Shown: piece by piece, positions 8,868-17,405 of the stretch | How the letters are laid out: every line of letters starts with the position of its first letter | How positions within the stretch are numbered: the stretch's first letter is position 1 | From: VYDC01 sp963667515 | GTDB taxonomy: Bacteria; Chloroflexota; Dehalococcoidia; UBA2979 | Reading direction: 5' to 3' | NCBI GenBank assembly: GCA_963667515.2 | Contig: CAXXXY010000007.1 | Coordinates: 256,639-320,638 of the forward strand | Length of the DNA: 64,000 nt | Notes under the pieces: model-generated | Seen by the model: the letters and a program-made list of their open reading frames with translations, nothing else | The model's database searches: none | What the model was told of the DNA's origin: nothing | Translations under genes and position numbers: made by a program

Positions 8868-9311
8868 ATGGCGGGCGCGCAACGCCCGGTGTGTCGCGTG
8901 GCTCCGCCGGTCACGAGCGCCGAGCTCAATCGGCTGTTCCGCGCCTCGTGGCCCGACCACCGCGATCGCGACTTCCAGCCGGTGCTCGCCCGCAGCCTGA
9001 CCTACCTGTGCTGCCATCGGGGTGGCGAGCCGATTGGCTTCGTGAACGTCGCCCGGGACGGCGGCGTGCACGCCTTCCTGCTCGACGTGACGGTCCACCC
9101 CGCCGAGCGACGGCGCGGGCTCGGCGTCGAGCTCGTGACGCGGTCGGCCGCGGTATGCCGCGAGCGCGGCATGGAGTGGCTGCACGTCGACTACGAGGCG
9201 CGGCTGGCGCCGGTCTACGAGCGCTGCGGCTTCGCCGACGCGGCGGCGGGGCTGATCCGGCTGGGCGCCCCAGCCGAGCCGGCGGTGAGGGTGGAGCCGC
9301 CCGGCGACTAG
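8868..9311 (+). CDS. GNAT-family N-acetyltransferase
   Basis: This 147-residue protein has the acetyl-CoA binding loop of the GNAT fold (VTVHPAERRRGLGVEL, about residues 75-90), a preceding beta-4 strand (HAFLLDVTV) and a C-terminal YERCGF motif. The substrate cannot be predicted. The start ATG at 8868 follows a GGGGGCGGG-rich leader. The TAG stop (9309-9311) is part of the CTAG used as target by the IS481 copy that begins at 9312, so the insertion leaves the protein intact. Confidence 0.82.
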   Translation: MAGAQRPVCRVAPPVTSAELNRLFRASWPDHRDRDFQPVLARSLTYLCCHRGGEPIGFVNVARDGGVHAFLLDVTVHPAERRRGLGVELVTRSAAVCRERGMEWLHVDYEARLAPVYERCGFADAAAGLIRLGAPAEPAVRVEPPGD

Positions 9312-10363
9312 CTGTACTACCCAGGAAGGTTGTTCACAGGCGGGAGGCGGGGACGGCCCCGCCGACGCCGCCGTGCGGTCGGCGGTGATTGTAGCGGTAG
9401 AGCCAGCGTGGGAGCTGGCGCAGCCGCTCGGCGTTGGAGCGGTAGGGGCGGGCGTAGGTCCACTCGTTCTGCAGGATCTGGATGAAACGCTCGGCTTTGC
9501 CGTTCGTCTGCGGGCGGTAGGGCCGCGTGTGCGACAGCCGCACGTCTGCGGCAGCGGCGGCGCCGTGGAAGCTGCGGGCGACGGTGTAGGCCTTCGCGTT
9601 GTCGGTCAGGACCCGGCGCACGCGCACGCCACGCCGGCGGAAGGCCGCGAGCGCCTGCTCGAGGAAGGCGGCGCAGCTCGCGCCACGCTCGTCGGGCAGG
9701 ACGGAGACGTAGGCGTAACGGCTGTGGTCGTCGACGGCGACGTGTAGGTACTCCAGCCCCAGCGAACGCCGCGAATGCGGCCCGGAGCGCGTCTCGGCGA
9801 AGCCAGGCGCCATTCGCTTGCCGCCGCCCTCGGGGACGCGCCCGAGCTTCTTCACGTCGAGATGCAGCAGGTCGCCGGGGGCGTCGTGCTCGTAGCGGAC
9901 CGGCTCCCGGGTGACGCGGTGCAGGCGGTCGAGCCGGTTGAGGCCGCGGCGCCGCAGCACGGCGTAGACCGTGGAGCGGGCGACCCCGAGCGCCCACTGG
10001 ATGCGATGCGGCCCGAATCCCTGCGTGCGTCGCACGGCGCAGATGCGTCGCTCCAGCTCGGGCGGCGTGCGCCGGGGATGCGCGCGCGGGGCGGAGCTGC
10101 GGTCCTCGAGCCCTGCCGCTCCCTCCGCCCGGAAGCGCCCCAGCCACTTGGCAACGGTGTGGCGGGAGACGCGGAAGTGGCGAGCGACCTCAGCCTGGGG
10201 CCATCCGGCGTCCACTTCCCGCACGAGCTCGAGTCGGGTCAGCGGCGTCAGCCGCGCGTTACGATGGGCCATGAGGGTGTCCTCTCCTCGCTACTGCCGT
10301 GCTGTCACACACAGCAGCGGGCGAGGCCCCTCATCCTGTCAACAACCTACGTGGGAACTACAG
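9312..10363 (-). mobile_element. IS481-family insertion sequence, copy 2 (1052 bp, complete)
   Basis: The element is bounded by imperfect inverted repeats of about 28 bp (TGTACTACCCAGGAAGG at the 3' end and TGTAGTTCCCACGTAGG at the 5' end; both arms continue to ACAGG). It is flanked on both sides by CTAG (9308-9311 and 10364-10367), a 4-bp target duplication, with one variable base between CTAG and the TGTA tip. One CTAG carries the stop codon of the GNAT gene and the other the stop codon of the facing hydrolase gene. Confidence 0.93.
9334..10272 (-). CDS. IS481-family transposase (DDE), intact
   Basis: This 312-residue transposase has an N-terminal winged/homeodomain-like helix-turn-helix (VARHFRVSRHTVAKWLGRF) and a second HTH (GFGPHRIQWALG). 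An integrase core follows with VAVDDHSR (first Asp), LTDNAKAY (second Asp) and NGKAERFIQ (Glu). No frame lesion is seen, so it is probably active. The same protein is encoded at 36104-37042 and, with small changes, at 52890-53834; two other copies are disrupted. Confidence 0.93.
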   Translation of the reverse strand: MAHRNARLTPLTRLELVREVDAGWPQAEVARHFRVSRHTVAKWLGRFRAEGAAGLEDRSSAPRAHPRRTPPELERRICAVRRTQGFGPHRIQWALGVARSTVYAVLRRRGLNRLDRLHRVTREPVRYEHDAPGDLLHLDVKKLGRVPEGGGKRMAPGFAETRSGPHSRRSLGLEYLHVAVDDHSRYAYVSVLPDERGASCAAFLEQALAAFRRRGVRVRRVLTDNAKAYTVARSFHGAAAAADVRLSHTRPYRPQTNGKAERFIQILQNEWTYARPYRSNAERLRQLPRWLYRYNHRRPHGGVGGAVPASRL

Positions 10364-11188
10364 CTAGCCCGCAGCCCCGCCTTCGGAGCATGCAGCGCCC
10401 GCCTCGACTGCGTCGAGGAAGCCGAGCACCGCGTCGTTCCACGCCTCGGGCCGCTCGAAGTAGGCGGAGTGGCCGGCGCCCGCCACCTCGACGAAGCGCG
10501 AGCCCGGCGTGAGTTCGTGCGAGATGCGGATCAGCTCGGGGGCGACCACGCGGTCGTGCTCGCCGACGATCCACAGGAGCGGCAGCCCGCTCTCGATCAG
10601 CCGCTCGGCCGTGGAGCCGCGGTAGGTGCGCAGCCGCGCGTCGGGAGCGAGGAAGTCGCGCGGCCGCGGCGGGTTGACGGCGCGCACCTGCCGGTAGAGG
10701 AAGGCACGCTCCGGGTGGCGCTCCGCGTAGTCCTCGGCGAGCGCGCGCTGCAGCAGCGAGCCGGCGAGCACGCCCGCCGCCTCCAGCTCCGCTTTCCGCG
10801 CGCGGTAGCGGTCGTTCACGCAGCCGCCCGCCGTGCCCGAGAAGACGATCGAGGCGAAGAGCTCCGGCACCAGCCGCAGCAGCCCGATCGCGGTGCGCCC
10901 GCCCATCGAGTGCGCGACGAGGTGCAGCCGCTCCACGCCGAGGTGGTCGAGCAGCGCGCGCGCGTCCTCCGCGAAGGCGCGCCGCCCCGGCCCGCCCTCG
11001 ATGTCGGGCGAGCGGCCGAAGGCACGGTGGTCGAAGGTGATCGCGCGGTAGCGCTCGCGGAAGGGCGGCACCTGCTGCCACCACGAGAGCCCGTTGCCGC
11101 CCGCGCCGTGCGCGAAGAGCACGGCCGTGCCCTCGCCGTGCGCCTCGTGGTAGAGGCGGAAGCCGCCGTCGAGGTCGAGGTGCGGCAC
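10364..11188 (-). CDS. Alpha/beta-fold hydrolase (canonical serine nucleophile)
   Basis: This 274-residue hydrolase has the oxyanion region FAHGAGGNGLSWW, the strand TFDHRAFGRS, a regular nucleophile elbow AHSMGG (about residue 97), the acid near VGEHDRV and a C-terminal catalytic His in GAGHSAY. The start is the GTG at 11188 preceded by GGGAGG; it lies 2 bases from the stop of the TPR gene, so the genes are translationally coupled. It is likely an esterase, lyase or C-C hydrolase of small carbonyl compounds, in keeping with the SDR and enoyl-CoA hydratase upstream. The stop TAG lies in the CTAG target of the neighbouring IS. Confidence 0.85.
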   Translation of the reverse strand: MPHLDLDGGFRLYHEAHGEGTAVLFAHGAGGNGLSWWQQVPPFRERYRAITFDHRAFGRSPDIEGGPGRRAFAEDARALLDHLGVERLHLVAHSMGGRTAIGLLRLVPELFASIVFSGTAGGCVNDRYRARKAELEAAGVLAGSLLQRALAEDYAERHPERAFLYRQVRAVNPPRPRDFLAPDARLRTYRGSTAERLIESGLPLLWIVGEHDRVVAPELIRISHELTPGSRFVEVAGAGHSAYFERPEAWNDAVLGFLDAVEAGAACSEGGAAG

Positions 11189-11190
11189 GG

Positions 11191-11766
11191 CTAGCCTCCC
11201 CGGCCCCTCGACGGTGCGTCGCGGGATCGGGGGGCGGCACGCGCGACGAGCGTCTCGTCCCACGGCTCGCCGGTGGCGGAGGCGATCACGTCCAGCATGT
11301 CCTCGATGTCGCCCAGCAGCGCCGCGTCCGGGTCCAGCGAGCGCGCGTGCAGCAGCGCCTCCCGAGCGGCGGGGTAGAGGGCGGGCGCGTCGTCGGCGGG
11401 CGGCTGGTAGCGATCGCGCCCCCGCTCGATGGTGTGCGCGGCGTACTCGCGGCACCAGCCCAGCGTGTACCAGGTGGTGGCGTCGCGCGGGGCGTGCTGG
11501 ACGGCGCGCTCCAGCGCCGCGAGACCGTCGGCGAAGCGCCGCTTTCGCGTGACCAGCGTGTTGCCGAGGTAGGCGTGCGCCGCCGCCAGCGTGGGGCAGA
11601 GCGCGGCCGCCTCGCCCGCGGCGGCCAGCGCCGCGTCGATCTCGCCGCGGCCGTGCGCCGCCATCGCCTCGGCGAGGCGCGCGCGCGCCGGCTGCTCCTG
11701 CGCGCAGCGCGTGCCGGGCGCGCCGTCTTCCTGCTGCTCGCCGTCGTCCCGGTGCTCGAGCGTCAC
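11191..11766 (-). CDS. TPR-repeat protein
   Basis: This 191-residue protein is Ala-rich and helical with tetratricopeptide-like repeats (GEIDAALAAAGEAAALCP, AHAYLGNTLVTRKRRFADGL, then TTWYTLGWCREY). No enzyme motif is present. A GTG start at 11766 is likely (VTLEHRDD), but its ribosome site is weak. The gene sits between an SDR and an alpha/beta hydrolase and ends 2 bases before the latter starts. A scaffold or regulatory role in this small operon is inference. Confidence 0.65.
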   Translation of the reverse strand: MTLEHRDDGEQQEDGAPGTRCAQEQPARARLAEAMAAHGRGEIDAALAAAGEAAALCPTLAAAHAYLGNTLVTRKRRFADGLAALERAVQHAPRDATTWYTLGWCREYAAHTIERGRDRYQPPADDAPALYPAAREALLHARSLDPDAALLGDIEDMLDVIASATGEPWDETLVARAAPRSRDAPSRGRGG

Positions 11767-11828
11767 GTCGCCATGATAGCGGGGCCGCCGCGGGCGGCCC
11801 GCGCGGCGCAGGCCACGGCCGCTCGCCG

Positions 11829-12635
11829 CTACATGACGGCGGCGCGGCCGCCGTCCACGTTGATCGCGACGCCGGCGACGTAGCTCGCGAGGTCCGAGGC
11901 GAGGAAGAGGATCACCTTCGCGATCTCCTCGGGCTCGCCGGCGCGGCCCAGCGGGATGTCGCGCTCCTCGACCCACGCGCGCCACTGCTCGTCGTGCGAC
12001 AGTCCCTCGGTCGCGCCGCGTGAGCGCGTGAGGTTGCGCGTGGCCGCGTCCGTCGCGATCAGGCCGATGCAGACCGCGTTCACCAGCACGCCGTGCGGCG
12101 CGTACTCCTTCGAGAGCGCCTTCGTCAGCGCGAGGTCGGCGGCGCGCGAGACGGCTGTGGGCAGCGAGGAGGCGCCCGGCGTGCGCCCGCCCGGCGTCGA
12201 GATGTTCACGACGCGCCCCGAGCGCTGCTCGCGCATCCGCGGGAGCACCGCGCGGCAGGTGTGGATCTGGCCCCACACCTTCAGCCGCGTGTCCTGCTCC
12301 CACATCTCGGCCGTGACGTCCTCGAAGGGGGCGGCGAGCGACTGGCCGGCGTTGTTGACGAGCACGTCGATGCGGCCCCACCCCCCGACGAGGCGCTCCA
12401 CCATCGCGTCGACCTCGGGCTGGCTGGTGACGTCGCAGCGCAGCGCGAGCACGTCGTCGTCGGATCCGCCGGGCTCGGCGCGCAGCGCGACGGCCGCGGC
12501 GTCGAGCTGCGCGGCGTCGCGCGCGCAGATCGCGACGCACGAGCCCTCGCGGCGAAACGCCGTCGCCGTCGCCAGGCCGATGCCGCGGCTGCCGCCCGTC
12601 ACCAGCACCACCTGACCGCCCAGCCCGAGGTCCAT
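11829..12635 (-). CDS. Short-chain dehydrogenase/reductase, atypical catalytic site
   Basis: This 268-residue SDR has an NAD(P)-binding TGGSRGIG (residues 14-21), a DVTS acidic site, NNAG (about 95) and the C-terminal IPLGRAGEPEEIAKVILFLASD and INVDGG features of classical SDRs. The catalytic serine is present (NIST), but where YxxxK is expected the sequence reads TAVSR, so Tyr and Lys seem replaced by Thr and Arg. AAGGAG lies 5 bases before the ATG. It is likely in an operon with the enoyl-CoA hydratase upstream. It may be a non-catalytic or altered-mechanism SDR. Confidence 0.82.
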   Translation of the reverse strand: MDLGLGGQVVLVTGGSRGIGLATATAFRREGSCVAICARDAAQLDAAAVALRAEPGGSDDDVLALRCDVTSQPEVDAMVERLVGGWGRIDVLVNNAGQSLAAPFEDVTAEMWEQDTRLKVWGQIHTCRAVLPRMREQRSGRVVNISTPGGRTPGASSLPTAVSRAADLALTKALSKEYAPHGVLVNAVCIGLIATDAATRNLTRSRGATEGLSHDEQWRAWVEERDIPLGRAGEPEEIAKVILFLASDLASYVAGVAINVDGGRAAVM

Positions 12636-12712
12636 CGGTGCTCCTTCGGCATGTGCTCGTTCGGCGGCGCGTCGAGCGGGCGCGGGCGGGACGGCTCGGC
12701 GGTCGTCGAGCG

Positions 12713-13495
12713 CTAGCGGCCCGTCCAGCGCGGCGGGCGCTTCTCCGCGAAGGCGCGGCGGCCCTCCTCCTGGTCGGCGGAGTCGCGGTTGCGGTCGACG
12801 CCGCGGTAGCGCCTGAGGATCGCCGCCTCCAGTGGGAGGTCGAGGCCGGTGAGCGAGGCCTGCTTGGCGCCGCGCACGGCCAGCGGCGCCGCCTCCACCA
12901 TCCAGCCCGCCCAGCGCAGCGCCGCCGGCAGCAGCTGGTCGGCGGGCACCACCTCGTTCACCAGTCCGATGCGGTGCGCCTCCTGCGCGCCGATCGGGCG
13001 GCCCGTGAGGATCATCCCCAGCGCCACCTTCTGCGGGATCTGCCGCGGCAGGCGGTGGACGCCGCCCGAGTCCGAGCCGACCGTGCCGACGCGCACCTCG
13101 GGCAGGCCGAGCTGCGCGTGCTCCGCCGCGACGATGACATCGCACGCCAGCGCGATCTCCAGCCCGCCGCCCATCGCCCAGCCGTTGATCGCGGCGATGA
13201 TCGGCTTGTCGAGGTCGAAGCGCGTCAGCAGCCCGCCCCAGCCCGAGGGCGGGCGGTCCGGGTCGCCCGGCCCCTGCCGCCACTTCAGATCCATCCCCGC
13301 CGAGAACGCCCGATCGCCGGCGCCGGTGAGCACCGCGACCCACAGCTCCGGGTCGGCCGCGAAGTCGTCCCAGATCGCGGCCAGCTCCTGCGAGGCGGGG
13401 TTGTGCAGCGCGTTCATCGAGGCCGGGCGGTTCATCGTGACGATCGCCACGTGCTCCGCGGGGCGCCGCTCGTAGGTCGCGAACTCGTAGGCCAC
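12713..13495 (-). CDS. Enoyl-CoA hydratase/isomerase family (crotonase)
   Basis: This 260-residue crotonase-fold protein shows the first oxyanion-hole element in FSAGMDLKW, the second in AINGWAMGGGLEIALACD, and GLPEVRVGTVGSDSGG, where a catalytic Glu usually lies. It probably hydrates or isomerises an acyl-CoA; substrate chain length cannot be inferred. It is first in a minus-strand group with the SDR, TPR and hydrolase genes, which together look like a short carboxylic-acid catabolic module. Confidence 0.88.
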   Translation of the reverse strand: MAYEFATYERRPAEHVAIVTMNRPASMNALHNPASQELAAIWDDFAADPELWVAVLTGAGDRAFSAGMDLKWRQGPGDPDRPPSGWGGLLTRFDLDKPIIAAINGWAMGGGLEIALACDVIVAAEHAQLGLPEVRVGTVGSDSGGVHRLPRQIPQKVALGMILTGRPIGAQEAHRIGLVNEVVPADQLLPAALRWAGWMVEAAPLAVRGAKQASLTGLDLPLEAAILRRYRGVDRNRDSADQEEGRRAFAEKRPPRWTGR

Positions 13496-13677
13496 GGCTG
13501 CACCCCCATCGCGCGCCCGTTCGCCGGGGCGGGGCGCAGTGTACGGCGCCCGCGCCGGCCGCCGCGGCTACACTCGCGGGCGCCGCGAGCCTCGAGTCGG
13601 CGCCTCGAGGTCCGACGCGCGCGGCGGGCCGGCGGGGCCGGCGAGCGCGGGCGCCGCGCCCCGGGGGAGGGCAGCCG

Positions 13678-14112
13678 ATGCGCGGGCGCTCCGTCACCGT
13701 TCACTACAGCGGCCCCGACTGGTCGCTCGGCGGGCTGCTGTTCCGGCTGGCCGTGAACGCGGTGGGGCTGCTGCTGGCGGGCGCGATCATCCCCGGAGTG
13801 CACCTCGGCGACTGGCAGTCGGTGGTGGCGGGCGCGGCGCTGCTGGCGCTGGTGAACACGCTGCTCAAGCCGGTCGCGACCCTCGCCTCGTGCTGCCTCA
13901 TCGTGCTCAGCTTCGGGCTCTTCCTGATCCTGGTGAACGCGGCGATGCTGGCGGTCACGGCGTGGCTCTCGGGCCAGCTCGGGCTGAACCTCGAGGTCGA
14001 CGGCTTCTGGTCGGCGGTCGGCGGGGCGCTCGTGCTCTCGCTCGTCGCGCTCGCGGCCAACGTGCTGCTGGGGCGGATGACCGCGCGCGGCCGCGGGCTA
14101 GACCGCGGCTAG
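13678..14112 (+). CDS. Phage-holin-superfamily-IV-like membrane protein
   Basis: This 144-residue protein has four predicted membrane segments (FRLAVNAVGLLLAGAIIPGV; VVAGAALLALVNTLL; IVLSFGLFLILVNAAMLAV; VGGALVLSLVALAANVLL). It carries the LLALVNTLLKP signature of the widespread chromosomal family named phage holin family 4. These proteins are not necessarily phage-derived and their role in the cell membrane is unknown. The TAG stop at 14110-14112 is part of the CTAG target of the adjoining IS481 copy. Confidence 0.8.
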   Translation: MRGRSVTVHYSGPDWSLGGLLFRLAVNAVGLLLAGAIIPGVHLGDWQSVVAGAALLALVNTLLKPVATLASCCLIVLSFGLFLILVNAAMLAVTAWLSGQLGLNLEVDGFWSAVGGALVLSLVALAANVLLGRMTARGRGLDRG

Positions 14113-15051
14113 GTGTACTACCCAGGAAGGTTGTTCACAGGCGGGAGGCGGGGACGGCCCCGCCGACGCCGCCGTGCGGTCGGCGGTGATTGTAGCGGTA
14201 GAGCCAGCGTGGGAGCTGGCGCAGCCGCTCGGCGTTGGAGCGGTAGGGGCGGGCGTAGGCCCACTCGTTCTGCAGGATCTGGATGAAACGCTCGGCTTTG
14301 CCGTTCGTCTGCGGGCGGTAGGGCCGCGTGTGCGACAGCCGCACGTCTGCGGCAGCGGCGGCGCCGTGGAAGCTGCGGGCGACGGTGTAGGCCTTCGCGT
14401 TGTCGGTCAGGACCCGGCGCACGCGCACGCCACGCCGGCGGAAGGCCGCGAGCGCCTGCTCGAGGAAGGCGGCGCAGCTCGCGCCACGCTCGTCGGGCAG
14501 GACGGAGACGTAGGCGTAACGGCTGTGGTCGTCGACGGCGACGTGTAGGTACTCCAGCCCCAGCGAACGCCGCGAATGCGGCCCGGAGCGCGTCTCGGCG
14601 AAGCCAGGCGCCATTCGCTTGCCGCCGCCCTCGGGGACGCGCCCGAGCTTCTTCACGTCGAGATGCAGCAGGTCGCCGGGGGCGTCGTGCTCGTAGCGGA
14701 CCGGCTCCCGGGTGACGCGGTGCAGGCGGTCGAGCCGGTTGAGGCCGCGGCGCCGCAGCACGGCGTAGACCGTGGAGCGGGCGACCCCGAGCGCCCACTG
14801 GATGCGATGCGGCCCGAATCCCTGCGTGCGTCGCACGGCGCAGATGCGTCGCTCCAGCTCGGGCGGCGTGCGCCGGGGATGCGCGCGCGGGGCGGAGCTG
14901 CGGTCCTCGAGCCCTGCCGCTCCCTCCGCCCGGAAGCGCCCCAGCCACTTGGCAACGGTGTGGCGGGAGACACGGAAGTGGCGAGGGAGCCTGACCCGCT
15001 TTCCCGGACACCTAGCCTGAGGCGACGATGTTGCCCAGGGAGGAGTCCTGG

Positions 15052-15339
15052 ATGCCCCGAGCCTACCCACCCGAGTTCCGCCGTCGTGCTGTCGAACTGG
15101 CCCGGCTGCGGGAGAAGCCGATCGTGCGGATCGCTGCGGACCTGGGGATCGCCGGGTCGTGCCTGCACCGCTGGCTGCGGCAGGCCGATGTCGACGAGGG
15201 CCACAGAGAGGGCCTGACGAGCGACGAGCGGGCGGAGCTGGTGCGGCTGCGCCGGGCCAACCGCACCCTGGAGATGGAGAACGAGATTCTGAAGCGCGCC
15301 GCCGCCCTCTTCGCGCGCGAGAACGTGCTCCCAAAATGA
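15052..15339 (+). CDS. IS3-family transposase OrfA (copy A)
   Basis: This 95-residue helix-turn-helix protein (RAYPPEFRRRAVELAR; RIAADLGIAGSCLHRWLRQ) ends in a leucine-zipper-like segment (RRANRTLEMENEILKRAA). The ATG at 15052 is preceded by AGGGAGGAG, making it a better start than the upstream ATG. The end, CCAAAATGA, both overlaps the OrfB start (ATGA) and contains an A-run where IS3 elements often shift frame by -1 to make the fused transposase. Confidence 0.88.
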   Translation: MPRAYPPEFRRRAVELARLREKPIVRIAADLGIAGSCLHRWLRQADVDEGHREGLTSDERAELVRLRRANRTLEMENEILKRAAALFARENVLPK

Positions 15340-15926
15340 GATACCGGCTGGTCCGTGAGCTTGCCGCCGACGGGGTCGTCGCGGCGGTGGCCTGCCGGGT
15401 ACTCGCGGTCTCGACAGCGGGCTACTACGAGTGGCGAGAGCGGGCGCCCTCGGCCCGCGCCGTCGCCGACCAGGCGCTGAGCGAGCAGATCGTGGAGCTC
15501 CACGCCATGTCGCGAGGCAGCTACGGAGCGCCGCGGGTGCACGCCGAACTGCGGCTCGGGCGGGGCGTCCGTTGCGGTCGCAAGCGGGTGGCACGGCTAA
15601 TGCGGAGCGTAGGACTGCATGGAATCTACCGGCGGCGCGGGAGACACGCTCGCCCGGCGCCTGCCGTCCACGACGACCTGGTGCGCCGGCGCTTCGTGGC
15701 CGACGCGCTGGACCGGCTCTGGCTGACCGACATCACCGAGCACCCCACGCGGGAGGGGAAGGTCTATTGCGCCGCCGTGCTGGACGTCTACTCACGGCGG
15801 ATCGTGGGCTGGTCCATTGCTGACCACCTGCGCACCGAGCTTGTGGTCGACGCTCTGGAGATGGCCCGCTGGCGGCGACAGCCGACCCGGGGCGAGACCG
15901 TGGTGCACTCCGACCGGGGATCGCAG

Positions 15927-17405
15927 GGCGGATTCAAGTGGTCATCGCAACGCCTCGAGGTGAGGGGTTGTGATGGGAAGGTCACCGGGGTGGGCGGCGA
16001 AGGCGACAGGAAGGCCGGCGATGCGGTCTCCAGGCCGTCCACCGGTTGCGCGTCGTGAGCATCGCCAACGGTTCTGGCTGGCGATCGCAGAAGGGTTGTC
16101 GAGCGAGGATGCCGCTGCGGCGGCCGGTGTGTCTCCAGCCGTCGGAGCACGCTGGTTCCGTGAAGGTGGTGGCATGCCAACAGCCAGTCCGGCGCCGCTG
16201 TTAGGGCGCTACCTATCGTTCGCTGAGCGCGAGGAGATCGCCATCCTCCGCGCCCAAGGCGCAAGCGGCCGAGCGATCGCCCGCCGGCTCCGCCGGGCTC
16301 CGTCGACGATCTCACGCGAGGTACGCCGGAACGCTGCGACACATAGCGGCAAGCTGGAGTATCGAGCGACCACGGCGCAGTGGCATGCCGAGCGACGTGC
16401 GCAGCGTCCCAAGGTCGCCAAGCTCGCCGGCAACGACCAGCTCCATGGTTACGTTCAGGAACGGCTGTCAGGCAGGATCGTCCGGCCCGACGGTGTGGGG
16501 GTGGTCGGCCCTGAGGTGCGCTGGATTGGCCGTCGACATGGGCGCCGTCAGCACCGACGCTGGGCCCAGGCGTGGAGCCCGGAGCAGATCTCGAACCGGC
16601 TGCAGGTCGACTTCCCTGATGATGCGTCGATGAGGATCTCCCACGAAGCGATCTACCAGGCCCTGTACGTCCAGGGTCGCGGCGCGCTGCGGCGTGAGCT
16701 GATCGCATGTCTGCGTAGCGGACGAGCGTTGCGGGTGCCCAGGGCGCGAACCCGCGGTCGCGGCAAGAAGTTCGTCAGCCCCGAGATCATGATCAGTCAG
16801 CGGCCCGCCGAAGCCGATGACCGCGCCGTTCCCGGCCATTGGGAGGGCGATCTGATCCTCGGGCTGGGCAGCTCCGCGATCGGCACGCTCGTCGAGCGCA
16901 CGACACGGTTCACCATGCTGCTGCACCTGCCCCGCATGGATGGCCACGGACAGCAACCCACCGTCAAGAACGGCCCCCCGCTGGCCGGTCACGGCGCAGA
17001 GGCGGTGCGTGACGCGATCACGGCCTCGATCACGACGCTGCCCGACCAGCTGCGTCGCTCGCTTGCCTGGGACCAGGGAGCGGAGATGGCCCAGCACGCG
17101 CAGCTGCGCATCGACACCGGCCTGCCGATCTACTTCTGTCGACACCGGCCTGCCGATCTACTTCTGCGACCCTCGCAGCCCCTGGCAGCGTGGCAGCAAC
17201 GAGAACACCAACGGCCTGCTGCGTCAGTACTTCCCCAAAGGCACCGACCTGTCCCAGCACTCTGCCGAGGACCTCGCCGCCGTCGCTCTCGCGCTCAACA
17301 CTCGACCCCGCAAGACCCTCGGATGGAAGACTCCCGCCGAGGCACTCAACGAACACCTACTCTCCCCTGCACAAGGCGGTGTTGCGACGACCCCTTGAAC
17401 CCGAG
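15927..17405 (+). mobile_element. IS30-family element, copy A (with 28-bp internal duplication)
   Basis: It lies inside IS3 orfB. Inverted ends are GGATTCAAGTGGTCATCGCA at the left and, on the other strand, GGGTTCAAGGGGTCGTCGCA at the right. The target repeat appears to be CAG (possibly GCAG) at 15924-15926 and 17406-17408. It is 28 bp longer than copy B at 60357-61807 because of a tandem duplication in the transposase gene. Confidence 0.85.
15970..17398 (+). pseudogene. IS30-family transposase (copy A), frameshifted by tandem duplication
   Basis: The protein has an IS30-type HTH (LSFAEREEIAILRAQGASGR and TISREVRRN) and DDE catalytic regions (GHWEGDLI, WDQGAEMAQH, SNENTNGLLRQYFPK). At about 17109-17165 the stretch CGACACCGGCCTGCCGATCT and its following 8 bases occur twice in tandem. 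A 28-base insertion breaks the frame between the second Asp and the Glu. Copy B lacks the duplication and is intact. Confidence 0.9.

Noticed and set aside
13678..14112. Holin-like gene as sign of a prophage
   Set aside because: The family is widely chromosomal, and no phage structural, lysis or packaging genes lie nearby.
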